The notes beneath the pieces were generated by a model, which was not told the origin of the DNA, searched no databases, and worked only from the letters and a program-made list of their open reading frames with translations. Both the position numbers and the translations under genes were made by a program. Of a stretch of DNA of 64,000 bases, positions 33,096 through 41,518 are shown one piece after another; position 1 is the stretch's first letter; each line of letters begins with the position of its first letter. The DNA is from Pseudomonas sp. R5-89-07 (GTDB taxonomy: Bacteria; Pseudomonadota; Gammaproteobacteria; Pseudomonadales; Pseudomonadaceae): NCBI RefSeq assembly GCF_003851685.1, contig NZ_CP027727.1:3224001-3288000 (forward strand). Direction: 5' to 3'.

Positions 33096-33917
33096 TCAGG
33101 CGCCCTTGAACTGTTGCTGCAATTCCACCAGCGCCGGCGATGCCGGGCTGATGCGGTTGCGCGTCTGGGCTTCGATCAGCCAGCCGCTGCGGTGCAGTTG
33201 CTTGATGATCGGGTCGAGCTTGGCCTGGGTGTCGCTTTCGCCGCGACGCGTCCAGATCACCGACGGCGCCGGGTTGAGTTCCGGGCCTATGACGCGGTAG
33301 TCCTTCCATTCGGCGTTGTCGTGGACCAGCGGGTTGATCAGGGTCGAATCATGCACCGCCGCGACGCAGTTGTTGCCGCGCAGGGCCAGCAGCGATTCGG
33401 AGGAGCTTTTGAACGCCTTGATCTGCGCACCGAATTCGGTCAGCGGTTTGACGTAGCTGCTGCCCTGGGAGGTGCAGACAGGCTGGTCCTTGAGGTCTTC
33501 CCAACGCGCGATTTTGCTGTCCTTGAGCACGGCCGCGGCGCCGCCGATACGGTAGAACGGGGTGGGCACAAAGCCCAGGATCTCACCGCGCTCGGCGGTC
33601 CATTCCATATTCGCGATCAGCAGGTCAACCTTGCCCTGCTGCAGAAACTGCACACGGTTGGCGGGCAGTACCGGCACCAGTTGCACCTGGGCCTGGAGCT
33701 GGCGGCCCAGCTCGTTGGCCAGGTCCACGTTCAAGCCCTTGGGCTGTTGGGTCGTCGGATCAATGCCGCCGAACGGCCCGCCGGACAACAACACGCCGAC
33801 CACCAGCACATGGCGCTGCTCGATCTTGTCCAGGGTCGCATCGGCCTGCGCCGCCACACTGGCGCCCAGGGCGATCATCGACCCCAGGGCCACCGGCAAC
33901 CATTTCTTCAACTTCAT
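33096..33917 (-). CDS. Amino-acid ABC transporter substrate-binding protein (first of tandem pair)
   Basis: 273 residues. The signal peptide is MKLKKWLPVALGSMIALGAS, with cleavage near AQA-DA. Its family 3 motifs mirror the next gene: ATLDKIEQRHVLVVGVLLSG and NRVQFLQQGKVDLLIANMEW. It is the first gene of the leftward operon. The 242 bp to the divergent LysR gene at 34160 contains the promoter. Two related binding proteins for one permease pair suggest two ligands of one chemical class. Confidence 0.92.
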   Translation of the reverse strand: MKLKKWLPVALGSMIALGASVAAQADATLDKIEQRHVLVVGVLLSGGPFGGIDPTTQQPKGLNVDLANELGRQLQAQVQLVPVLPANRVQFLQQGKVDLLIANMEWTAERGEILGFVPTPFYRIGGAAAVLKDSKIARWEDLKDQPVCTSQGSSYVKPLTEFGAQIKAFKSSSESLLALRGNNCVAAVHDSTLINPLVHDNAEWKDYRVIGPELNPAPSVIWTRRGESDTQAKLDPIIKQLHRSGWLIEAQTRNRISPASPALVELQQQFKGA

Positions 33918-34159
33918 TGGATTTCCCCTGAGGAGTGATCGGCGTAGCCCCGACCTGATGGAGTGGCATGCTAGGGAGAGTGGCCGGGCAACGGAAATGC
34001 AGATATCTCATATCGTTATAACTCGACGTAGATGCACAACCTTCGATTGCGGAATAACCCCATGTTTACTGGCCCGGTTAAAAATACGCCTCACACATAC
34101 ATAAAAAACGCTAATGTTTAACGTCACACCCTTGATATAAACCGTCTCCGGAACCGGCC

Positions 34160-35011
34160 ATGTCGACCCTCGACCTCGAACTGCTACGTACTTTTATCGC
34201 CGTGGTCGACCACCACAGCTTTGCCGAAGCCGGCGTGCACCTGGCCCGCACCCAATCTTCCGTGACCCAGCACATGCAGCGCCTGGAGCAGCAAGTGGGG
34301 GTCAGCCTGTTCGTCAAGCGCGGTCGGCAAAAGCAACTGAGCGAGCCCGGCTTGCAGTTGCTGCGCCATGCGCGCCAGATGCTCTCGTTGAATGACGAAG
34401 TGTTGAATTCCCTGCGCGAAAGCAGCCTGAGCGGTGTGTTGCGTATTGGCTCGCCCCACGACATTGCCGACACCATCCTGCCGCCGATCCTCAGCCACAT
34501 CGCCCGCTCCGCGCCGCGCCTGCGCCTGGAAATCGATGTGGGGCGCAGCCCGTTCCTGATGGACGACCTGCACCGGGGCAAGGTCGATATGGTGATCTCC
34601 ACCCGCTCCGACCCGAGCCTGGAGGGGTTTGCGTTGCGCACATCGCCGGTCTGGTGGATTTGTTCGGCGCAGTACATCCACCAGCCCGGCGAGCCGTTGC
34701 CGTTGATTCTGGTGGACGAGCCCAGCATCTACCGGCGCTATGCGCTGGAAGCGTTGGAGCGGGCCAATATTGCGTGGCGCCAGGCGTATCTGGCGTCGAA
34801 CCTGATCGGGATCAAGGCGGCGACCCGCGCCGGGCTGGGGGTGACGCCGCGAAGCATGGAGATGCTCGGCCCGGACATGCGCGTATTGGGCGAAACGGAT
34901 GGATTGCCGCGCTTACCGGAGGTGACCTACTACCTCTGGATCCGCCCGAACACGGCCAATCCGCTTGCCAGGAAGGCGTACGACTTGATTCGTGGCAGCC
35001 AGGGGTTGTAA
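34160..35011 (+). CDS. LysR family transcriptional regulator
   Basis: 283 residues. The HTH region is MSTLDLELLRTFIAVVDHHS, continuing FAEAGVHLARTQSSVTQHMQ. The hinge and effector domain run from LSGVLRIGSPHDIADTILP to the end. It is divergent from the ABC/thiol operon at 33917, which it probably controls, and lies 78 bp before a PatB C-S lyase gene on the same strand. No cysteine-rich sensing motif is evident. The likely inducer is a sulfur compound or O-acetylserine-like signal; this is inferred from context. Confidence 0.9.
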   Translation: MSTLDLELLRTFIAVVDHHSFAEAGVHLARTQSSVTQHMQRLEQQVGVSLFVKRGRQKQLSEPGLQLLRHARQMLSLNDEVLNSLRESSLSGVLRIGSPHDIADTILPPILSHIARSAPRLRLEIDVGRSPFLMDDLHRGKVDMVISTRSDPSLEGFALRTSPVWWICSAQYIHQPGEPLPLILVDEPSIYRRYALEALERANIAWRQAYLASNLIGIKAATRAGLGVTPRSMEMLGPDMRVLGETDGLPRLPEVTYYLWIRPNTANPLARKAYDLIRGSQGL

Positions 35012-35089
35012 AGACGCTGCTGGCAACTGGATCTTATCCCGTTAGAATCACCGGCCTATTCCGCCTGCCTTCCTGATACGAGCCCCTCC

Positions 35090-36235
35090 ATGAGCTTTGA
35101 TTTCGACACGATCCACCCACGCCTCGGCACCGGCAGCACCAAGTGGAGCCGCTACCCGCAAGACGTTTTGCCGATGTGGATCGCCGACATGGACATCGCC
35201 GCCCCACCTTCGGTGCTGCAAGCCTTGCGTGAACGCCTCGACCAACAGATTCTCGGCTACAGCGTGGCTGGCCCGGATGTGCGCGAAGCCGTCATCGCCG
35301 ACTTGTGGGCCAAGTACGCCTGGCGCGTACACCCTGAAGAATTGCTGTTCCTGCCCGGCGTCGAACCGGGCTTCAACATGGCCCTGCATGCCTTTGTGCA
35401 ACCCGGCCAGCCGGTGGTGCTGCAAACCCCCAACTACCGGCCGATTCGCCTGGCGCCCGCTCACTGGAACTTGCCGCGCATTGAACTCCCGTTCGAGTTG
35501 ATCGAGGATGAATACCGCACCCCCCTGCCCGCGCTGCGCCAGGCGCTGACCGGCGCCGGTGCGCTGCTGTTGAGCAACCCGCACAACCCCATCGGCAAAG
35601 TCTTCCCACGCGCAGAACTGTTGGCGGTGGCCAACGCCTGCCTGGAAAGCGGCGCGCTGATCATCTCCGACGAAATCCACGCCGAGCTATGCTTTGACGG
35701 CCGTCGGCATATCCCCACCGCCAGCCTCAGCGACGAGATTGCCCAGCGCACCATCACCCTGATGTCGGCGAGCAAGGCCTACAACGTGGCCGGCCTGAAG
35801 ACCTGTTTCGCCGTGGTGCAGAATGCCGAGATGCGCGAACGCTTCAACCAGGCCCGTTGCGGCATGGTCGACAGCGTCAGCCCGCTGGGCCTGGAAGCCA
35901 CCCGCGCCGCCTACAGCCAATGCGGCGAATGGCTGGAAGCGCTGGTGCAATACCTGCAAGCCAACCGTGATTACCTGCTCAATGCCGTCCAGACCCGCCT
36001 GCCCGGCGTGGTGATGCATGCGCCACAGGGTACTTTCCTGGCCTGGCTGGACTGCAGCGCCCTGGGCCTGGATGACCCGCAACAATTCTTCCTGGAACAG
36101 GCCAAGGTCGGCTTGAGCGCCGGCATTGAGTTCGGTGATGACTGCCAGCAGTTCGTGCGCCTGAACTTCGGCTGCCCACGGGCGATGCTCGAAGAAGGCC
36201 TGCAGCGCATGGAGCGTGCCTTGCACCAGCGGTGA
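35090..36235 (+). CDS. patB: MalY/PatB family C-S lyase (cystathionine beta-lyase type)
   Basis: 381 residues of PLP fold type I. It has the MalY/PatB opening (DVLPMWIADMDIAAPPSVLQ), the block LLLSNPHNPIGKVFPRAELL, IISDEIHAELCFDGR, and the PLP lysine K229 in LMSASKAYNVAGLK. PatB-type enzymes cleave the C-S bond of cystathionine, cysteine or S-alkyl cysteines to pyruvate, ammonia and a thiol. It follows the LysR gene and adjoins the thiol operon. That makes two beta-lyase-type enzymes (with the fusion at 23958) in 13 kb. Confidence 0.87.
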   Translation: MSFDFDTIHPRLGTGSTKWSRYPQDVLPMWIADMDIAAPPSVLQALRERLDQQILGYSVAGPDVREAVIADLWAKYAWRVHPEELLFLPGVEPGFNMALHAFVQPGQPVVLQTPNYRPIRLAPAHWNLPRIELPFELIEDEYRTPLPALRQALTGAGALLLSNPHNPIGKVFPRAELLAVANACLESGALIISDEIHAELCFDGRRHIPTASLSDEIAQRTITLMSASKAYNVAGLKTCFAVVQNAEMRERFNQARCGMVDSVSPLGLEATRAAYSQCGEWLEALVQYLQANRDYLLNAVQTRLPGVVMHAPQGTFLAWLDCSALGLDDPQQFFLEQAKVGLSAGIEFGDDCQQFVRLNFGCPRAMLEEGLQRMERALHQR

Positions 36236-36241
36236 TCTGCG

Positions 36242-36276
36242 GCTGTAGGCGCCGGCTGACTGGCGCCTGCTACAGC
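36242..36276. terminator. Hairpin between convergent patB and molbindin genes
   Basis: GCTGTAGGCGCC pairs with GGCGCCTGCTACAGC, with a small bulge. It overlaps the stop of the molbindin gene. No clear T-run is present, so a shared bidirectional terminator is only likely. Confidence 0.45.
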
Positions 36277-36485
36277 TTGGCGATAGACACTTCGGTGGAC
36301 TTCACAAAGGCGATGACTTCACTGCCCACTTTCAACTCCAAGTCGCGCACCGAGCGCGTGGTGATCACCGAAGTGACGACGCCGGACGCAGTTTGTACGT
36401 CGATTTCCGACACCACTTCCCCTAGCAGGATTTCCTTGATAACGCCTTTGAACTGGTTGCGCACGTTGATCGCTTTGATGGTCAT
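36270..36485 (-). CDS. Molbindin-type TOBE domain protein
   Basis: The ATG at 36485 follows AAAAGGAAAG and gives 71 residues: MTIKAINVRNQFKGVIKEIL and then a single Mop/TOBE domain (VSEIDVQTASGVVTSVITTR, then SVRDLELKVGSEVIAFVKST). Such one-domain molbindins bind molybdate or tungstate as oligomers in the cytoplasm and buffer the metal. It stands alone, between the convergent PatB gene and the divergent sulfonate transporter. Confidence 0.88.
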   Translation of the reverse strand: MTIKAINVRNQFKGVIKEILLGEVVSEIDVQTASGVVTSVITTRSVRDLELKVGSEVIAFVKSTEVSIAKL

Positions 36486-36805
36486 GTCGGCTTTCCTTTT
36501 GGCTGTTGAGTCAATCCGCACGAATGCGCAGGCCCTCAAAGTGCGCCATCCAGAAGAACAATAAAAGGAATATATAACTCTTTATTTATTCGATATGGAT
36601 ATATAAAGACTGTTGCTCCAGCAACAGCACTTCAACAAATTGCACCCTTGCACCACAGCGTCCAACCGATACCAACCCGCAAATGCGTGGCAAAGCACAT
36701 GGCACAGAGACTGCATATTCCTTAAAAGCATGAAGGAGCATGCCGAATAATTTTCTGAATATAAGAAAAGCCTCTCTAAACGCCTCACGTGCCTGGAGCT
36801 GTTCC
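36486..36805. other. AT-rich control region between molbindin and sulfonate-transporter genes
   Basis: This 320-bp gap has no convincing gene. An AT-rich block at 36565-36608 contains TTCGATATGGATATATAAAG, a promoter-like sequence of the kind found before sulfate-starvation genes. It is followed by the perfect hairpin TGTTGCT-CC-AGCAACA at 36611-36626. Confidence 0.45.
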
Positions 36806-37762
36806 ATGAACCCCTTCGCCAAACGCTTACTCGGCGCATGCGCCCTCGCCCTGTGCCTGCAACCGCCGGCCCAGGCCGCCGAAACCGACCCCGCGCAGGT
36901 CAATCTCGACTACGCCTACTACTCGCCCGTCAGCCTGGTGCTCAAGCACTTCGGTTGGCTCGAACAAGCCTTGCCGCACTCCAAGGTTGGCTGGGTACTG
37001 AGCCAGGGCAGCAACCGTTCGCTGGAATACCTCAACAGTGGCGGCGTGGATTTCGCCTCTTCCGCCAGCCTGTCCGCCGTGCTGAGCCGCGCCAATGGTA
37101 GTCCGATCAAATCGGTGTACGTGTACAGCCGCGCCGAGTGGACGGCCCTGGTGGTGCGCAAGGATTCGCCGTTCAAGAGCGTCACGGACCTGAAAGGCAA
37201 GAAAATCGCCGCCACCAAAGGCACCGACCCGTACCTGTTCACCCTGCGCAGCCTGCAACAGGCCGGGCTGAAAAAGGACGACGTGGAACTGGTGCACCTG
37301 CAACATCCGGACGGCCGCACCGCCCTGGAAAAAGGTGATGTCGACGCTTGGGCCGGCCTCGACCCGCATATGGCCGCCAGCGAAATCCAGGCCGGTTCGC
37401 GCCTGCTTTACCGTAACAAGGACTTCAACAGCTACGGCGTGGTCAGCGTCACCGATCAATTCGCCAAGGCGCATCCTCAGACCATCACCACGGTACTGGG
37501 GGCCTACGAAAAGGCCCGGGACTGGGCGATAAAGCACCCGGATGAGTTCGCCAAGCTGCTCGCCGACGAATCCGGGCTGCCGTTGGAAGTGGCCAGGCTG
37601 CAGCTGTCGCGTACCGACTTGAGCACGCCGTTCTTGAGCAGCAAGGATGTGCTCGCGTCCAAGGCGGCCGCGCCGATCCTGGTGTCCGAAGAGCTGGTGC
37701 GCAAAGGGGTGAATGTGGACCAGGTGATCGACCAGTTGCTCGACACCTCGTTCGGTCAGTAA
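36806..37762 (+). CDS. Aliphatic-sulfonate/taurine-type ABC transporter substrate-binding protein
   Basis: The ATG at 36806 has TGGAG eight bases upstream. The product has 318 residues with a signal peptide (MNPFAKRLLGACALALCLQP, cleavage near AQA-A). It is an SsuA/NMT1-like fold: the block VNLDYAYYSPVSLVLKHFGW, LSQGSNRSLEYLNSGGVDFA, and VTDLKGKKIAATKGTDPYLF. It begins a three-gene operon with permease and ATPase. Import of an organosulfonate or related sulfur source is likely; no monooxygenase (ssuD/tauD) is beside it. Confidence 0.9.
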   Translation: MNPFAKRLLGACALALCLQPPAQAAETDPAQVNLDYAYYSPVSLVLKHFGWLEQALPHSKVGWVLSQGSNRSLEYLNSGGVDFASSASLSAVLSRANGSPIKSVYVYSRAEWTALVVRKDSPFKSVTDLKGKKIAATKGTDPYLFTLRSLQQAGLKKDDVELVHLQHPDGRTALEKGDVDAWAGLDPHMAASEIQAGSRLLYRNKDFNSYGVVSVTDQFAKAHPQTITTVLGAYEKARDWAIKHPDEFAKLLADESGLPLEVARLQLSRTDLSTPFLSSKDVLASKAAAPILVSEELVRKGVNVDQVIDQLLDTSFGQ

Positions 37763-37772
37763 GGAGCCCCTG

Positions 37773-38594
37773 ATGACCAGCAAAACCCAAGCCTTGCCCC
37801 TCACCGCGCCAACGGCGATCAATCGCAGTGCCTGGCCGCGCCGGCTCAAGGGCCTGGTGGTGCCGATACTGATTCTGCTGGTGCTGGAGGCGGTTGTGCG
37901 CGTGGGCTGGCTGCCGTCGTACCAGATGCCGGCGCCCAGCGAGATCGCCGTGACCCTGGCGGACCTCGCCGAGGGCGCGCTGTGGAAGCACATCAACGCC
38001 AGCCTCGTGCGGGTGCTGCTGGGCTTTGCCATCGGCGCCAGCCTGGCGCTGGTATTTGCCGCCTGGGTGGGCTTGAGCCGCGAGGCCGAGGCCTATCTGG
38101 AACCGACCTTCGCCGGGCTGCGCTCGATCCCGAGCCTGGCCTGGGTGCCATTGCTGCTGCTGTGGCTGGGCATCGACGAAACCTCCAAGATCGTGCTGAT
38201 CGCGATTGGCGCGTTCTTCCCGGTCTACCTCAATGGCGTCGCGGCCATCCGTGATATTGATCGCAAGCTGGTGGAAGTCGGGCAAATGTATGGTTTCAAT
38301 CGGCGGCGCCTGGTGCGTCGCATCCTATTGCCTGCGGCCCTGCCCGGCCTGTTTACCGGGTTGCGCAGCGGCCTGAGCCTGGCCTGGATGTTTCTGGTGG
38401 CAGCCGAGCTGATCGCGGCCACCAAAGGGCTGGGTTACTTGCTCAGCGATGGGCGGGAAACCTCGCGGCCGGATATCGTGCTGGCGGCGATCATCGTGCT
38501 GGCGCTGCTTGGCAAGGTCAGCGATGGCCTGCTCGCGGCGCTGGAAAAGCGCTGCCTGGCCTGGCGCGACACCTTTCAGGGAGCCGGACAATGA
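37773..38594 (+). CDS. Sulfonate-type ABC transporter permease
   Basis: 273 residues of the SsuC/TauC family. It has six or so membrane spans and the EAA loop VEVGQMYGFNRRRLVRRILL (leading to PAALPGLFTGLRSGL). The gene starts 10 bp after the binding-protein stop and overlaps the ATPase gene by four bases (ATGA). It forms the inner-membrane channel of the importer. Confidence 0.93.
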   Translation: MTSKTQALPLTAPTAINRSAWPRRLKGLVVPILILLVLEAVVRVGWLPSYQMPAPSEIAVTLADLAEGALWKHINASLVRVLLGFAIGASLALVFAAWVGLSREAEAYLEPTFAGLRSIPSLAWVPLLLLWLGIDETSKIVLIAIGAFFPVYLNGVAAIRDIDRKLVEVGQMYGFNRRRLVRRILLPAALPGLFTGLRSGLSLAWMFLVAAELIAATKGLGYLLSDGRETSRPDIVLAAIIVLALLGKVSDGLLAALEKRCLAWRDTFQGAGQ

Positions 38595-39307
38595 GCGTGC
38601 AACCCCTGCTGGACATTCACGTGGCGCGTAAAAGCTTTGCCAGCGGCATCGTGTTGAACGATGTGCGCCTGGCGTTGCAGCCGCGCGAAGCCGTGAGCCT
38701 GCTGGGGCCCAGCGGGTGTGGCAAAAGCACTTTGTTGCGCATCGTCGCGGGGCTGGACACCGACTACCAGGGCGAACTGCGCAGCCCCGACGGCGAAGTG
38801 GCCTTCGTGTTCCAGGAGCCACGGTTGATGCCGTGGCTCACGGTGGAACAAAACATCGGATTCAGCGCGGACAATCACTACGACAAGGCCTGGGTCACAC
38901 AGTTGATCGAAGAAGTCGGTCTCAAGGGCTTTGCCCAAGCGCTGCCCAAGGCGTTATCCGGCGGCATGGCACAACGGGTCGCCATCGCCCGCGGCCTGTA
39001 TTCACGACCGCAGGTGCTGCTGTTGGATGAACCGTTCAGCGCCGTGGATGCGTTCACCCGCATGAAACTGCAGGACCTGCTGCTGCAACTGGCCGACCAT
39101 CATGCCATCGCCCTGCTGCTGGTGACTCACGATGTGGACGAGGCGCTGTACCTCAGTGACCGGGTGCTGGTGATGGATAACCGGCCCAGCAGTATCCGCC
39201 AGGCGCTGGCCGTGGATTTGCCGCACCCGCGAGACCGACGCGATCCAATATTGGCGCAGCTCAAGGCGCGGTCGCTGACCGAGCTGCAACGCGCCCACGT
39301 CATCTGA
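38591..39307 (+). CDS. Sulfonate-type ABC transporter ATPase
   Basis: 238 residues. Walker A is GPSGCGKST (residues 39-47), the Q-loop VAFVFQEPRLMPWLTV, the signature LSGGMAQRVAIAR, Walker B VLLLDEPFSAVD and switch His VTHDVDEAL, all intact. It is typical of SsuB/TauB. It is the last gene of the operon; no terminator-like hairpin follows, and the nrdB control region begins about 100 bp downstream. Confidence 0.93.
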   Translation: MSVQPLLDIHVARKSFASGIVLNDVRLALQPREAVSLLGPSGCGKSTLLRIVAGLDTDYQGELRSPDGEVAFVFQEPRLMPWLTVEQNIGFSADNHYDKAWVTQLIEEVGLKGFAQALPKALSGGMAQRVAIARGLYSRPQVLLLDEPFSAVDAFTRMKLQDLLLQLADHHAIALLLVTHDVDEALYLSDRVLVMDNRPSSIRQALAVDLPHPRDRRDPILAQLKARSLTELQRAHVI

Positions 39308-39410
39308 CGCCCGCCTTTTACCACTCAACGATCAGGCCAGGGGGCCGCGGGTGATGCTCGCCTCCCCTGCGACGTCACGTCCCGACTTGTCCGTTGACCA
39401 TCGACGAGAC

Positions 39411-39426
39411 ACACCATATAGTGTGC
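39411..39426. promoter_or_regulatory. NrdR box 1
   Basis: ACACCATATAGTGTGC matches the NrdR-box pattern (ACACWATATATWGTGT). It lies 32 bp, three helical turns, from a second copy, the usual pairing for cooperative NrdR binding. Confidence 0.8.
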
Positions 39427-39442
39427 CCACAAACAGATCAAA

Positions 39443-39458
39443 CCACTACATAGTGTGC
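39443..39458. promoter_or_regulatory. NrdR box 2
   Basis: CCACTACATAGTGTGC is the second NrdR-type box, 120 bp before the nrdB start codon. Together with box 1 it indicates repression of nrdB when dNTP or ATP status is high. Confidence 0.78.
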
Positions 39459-39577
39459 AGCATCGGTATTTACCGACCATACTATGAGCGGTATTTCAAT
39501 GCCTTTAAGCTTGCAAACCCTATTATTTTTTGGACGGTTCCACTGGCCGTCAGAACAGACCGCAAGGGAGTATTTCA

Positions 39578-40828
39578 ATGCTGAGTTGGGATGAAGTCGA
39601 CAGCGAAGACACCACTGCAGCCGTCGTCAAAGGCGCCAACGCCGGCCATGCCAGCGAAGCCAACATGGACCGCCTCGACGGTGCCGGCGCTGCCGCCGCC
39701 GTTGAAGCCCGCGCCGTCACCGCCAACGACTCCGCCGCCATCGTGCGCGCCAAGGCCGCCCTGGACAAGCTCGACGTCGCCGAAGGCCTCGCCGAGCTCG
39801 AAGGCGCCTCCGCCCGTGTCGCCGTTGACGAAAAGCGCATGATCAACTGCCGCGCCGACCTCAACCAGCTCGTGCCTTTCAAGTACGACTGGGCCTGGCA
39901 GAAATACCTCGACGGCTGCGCCAACCACTGGATGCCGCAGGAGGTCAACATGACCGCCGACATCGCCCTGTGGAAAAACCCCGAAGGCCTGACCGACGAC
40001 GAGCGCCGCATCGTCATGCGCAACCTGGGCTTCTTCTCCACCGCCGACTCCCTGGTCGCCAACAACCTGGTGCTGGCCGTCTACCGCCTCATCACCAACC
40101 CGGAGTGCCGCCAGTACATCCTGCGCCAGGCCTTCGAAGAGGCGATCCACACCCACGCCTACCAGTACTGCATCGAATCGCTGGCCATGGATGAAGGCGA
40201 AATCTTCAACATGTACCACGAGATTCCATCGGTCGCGAAGAAAGCCGCCTGGGGTCTGAAATACACCCGTTCGATCTCCGATCCGAAGTTCGAGACCGGC
40301 ACCGTCGACACCGACAAGGAGCTGCTGCGCAACCTGGTCGCCTACTACTGCGTGCTGGAAGGCATCTTCTTCTATTGCGGCTTCACCCAGATCCTGTCCA
40401 TGGGCCGCCGCAACAAAATGACCGGCGTGGCCGAACAGTTCCAGTACATCCTGCGCGACGAATCGATGCACCTGAACTTCGGTATCGACGTGATCAACCA
40501 GATCAAGATCGAAAACCCACACCTGTGGGATGCCGAGATGAAGGAAGAAGCGACCCAGATGATCCTGCAAGGGACCCAGCTGGAAATCGAATACGCACGG
40601 GATACCATGCCGCGCGGTGTTCTCGGCATGAACGCGGCGATGATGGAGGATTACCTCAAGTTCATCGCTAACCGTCGCCTGTCGCAGATTGGGTTGAAGG
40701 AAGAGTACCCAGGCACCACCAACCCGTTCCCGTGGATGAGCGAGATCATGGACTTGAAGAAAGAGAAGAACTTCTTCGAGACTCGTGTGATCGAGTACCA
40801 GACCGGCGGCGCGCTGAGCTGGGATTGA
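39578..40828 (+). CDS. nrdB: Class Ia ribonucleotide reductase beta subunit
   Basis: The ATG at 39578 follows AAGGGAG, giving 416 residues. An Ala-rich, low-complexity N-terminal extension of about 95 residues precedes the ferritin-like core. Diiron ligands are visible: Asp in MTADIALWK, Glu/His in [15 protein letters not shown], and Glu/His in [10 protein letters not shown]. The radical Tyr follows in the spacing ExxHxxxY. NrdB supplies the tyrosyl radical used by NrdA to make deoxyribonucleotides. No nrdA is found in this window. Expression is controlled by the NrdR boxes upstream. Confidence 0.95.
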   Translation: MLSWDEVDSEDTTAAVVKGANAGHASEANMDRLDGAGAAAAVEARAVTANDSAAIVRAKAALDKLDVAEGLAELEGASARVAVDEKRMINCRADLNQLVPFKYDWAWQKYLDGCANHWMPQEVNMTADIALWKNPEGLTDDERRIVMRNLGFFSTADSLVANNLVLAVYRLITNPECRQYILRQAFEEAIHTHAYQYCIESLAMDEGEIFNMYHEIPSVAKKAAWGLKYTRSISDPKFETGTVDTDKELLRNLVAYYCVLEGIFFYCGFTQILSMGRRNKMTGVAEQFQYILRDESMHLNFGIDVINQIKIENPHLWDAEMKEEATQMILQGTQLEIEYARDTMPRGVLGMNAAMMEDYLKFIANRRLSQIGLKEEYPGTTNPFPWMSEIMDLKKEKNFFETRVIEYQTGGALSWD

Positions 40829-40847
40829 TGTAACAGCACAGATCCAA

Positions 40848-40941
40848 AATGTAGGAGGGGGCTTGCTCCCGAATAGCGGTGTATCAGTCACAGTTGCTTT
40901 AACTGAACCTCTGCTATCGGGGGCAAGCCCACTCCCACATT
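40848..40941. repeat. REPIN (GGGGGCTTGCTCCC type)
   Basis: AATGTAGGAGGGGGCTTGCT and GGGGGCAAGCCCACTCCCAC arms flank a spacer, 20 bp after nrdB. It has a few arm mismatches compared with the copy at 16954. Confidence 0.9.
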
Positions 40942-40980
40942 GGGAGCGCGGTGTTCCATAAACTTTGCAATTTGTCCTTT

Positions 40981-41469
40981 ATGCCCAACCAAACCATCAA
41001 GACACCCTGTATAGGCCTGTGTTCCACCGTCTACGGTGACTTGGTCTGCCGCGGCTGCAAGCGCTATCACCACGAAGTGATCCAGTGGAACGGCTACAAC
41101 GCTGAAGAAAAACAGGCGGTGTGGCTGCGCCTGGAGCAGTTGCTGGTGCAGGTCATGGCCAGCAAGCTGGAAGTGTTCGACCCGCAGCGTCTGCGCCAGC
41201 AACTGGAAGACCGCAAGATTCGCTTCATGCCGCACCAATCACCGTATTGCTGGGCCTACCAGCTGATTGCCCGAGGTGCTCGGGTGATGTCCAAGCTGGA
41301 CGCCTATGGGCTGGCGCTGCTGCCCGAGTTTCGCGAGCGCAACCTCACCGACTTGCGCGATGCGATTGACCGGGAGTTCTTCCTGCTGTCCGAGGCGCAT
41401 TACGAGCGCTACATTGCGCCGGTATTCATGCGCGAATCCTTTGGCCCAGCCCTGATCGCCACGCTCTGA
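40981..41469 (+). CDS. DUF1289 domain protein
   Basis: 162 residues from the ATG at 40981 (MPNQTIKTPCIGLCSTVYGD). The N-terminal 45 residues carry the DUF1289 cysteine pattern: PCIGLC, then LVCRGCKRY. This is a small four-Cys module likely to bind zinc or an iron-sulfur centre. The remaining 115 residues are helical and unrecognised. The start has no clear ribosome-binding site; a further in-frame start at 40951 lies just past the REP element. It is 49 bp before the methyltransferase gene, with possible co-transcription. Confidence 0.82.
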   Translation: MPNQTIKTPCIGLCSTVYGDLVCRGCKRYHHEVIQWNGYNAEEKQAVWLRLEQLLVQVMASKLEVFDPQRLRQQLEDRKIRFMPHQSPYCWAYQLIARGARVMSKLDAYGLALLPEFRERNLTDLRDAIDREFFLLSEAHYERYIAPVFMRESFGPALIATL

Positions 41470-41518
41470 CGCGCAATTGTGTTTAAAATGCCGCCCGCTC
41501 AACGACCGACGCCCACCG

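Noticed and set aside
39351..39577. Short frames in the nrdB leader
   Set aside because: They cross the NrdR boxes and promoter and have no ribosome-binding site or conserved residues.
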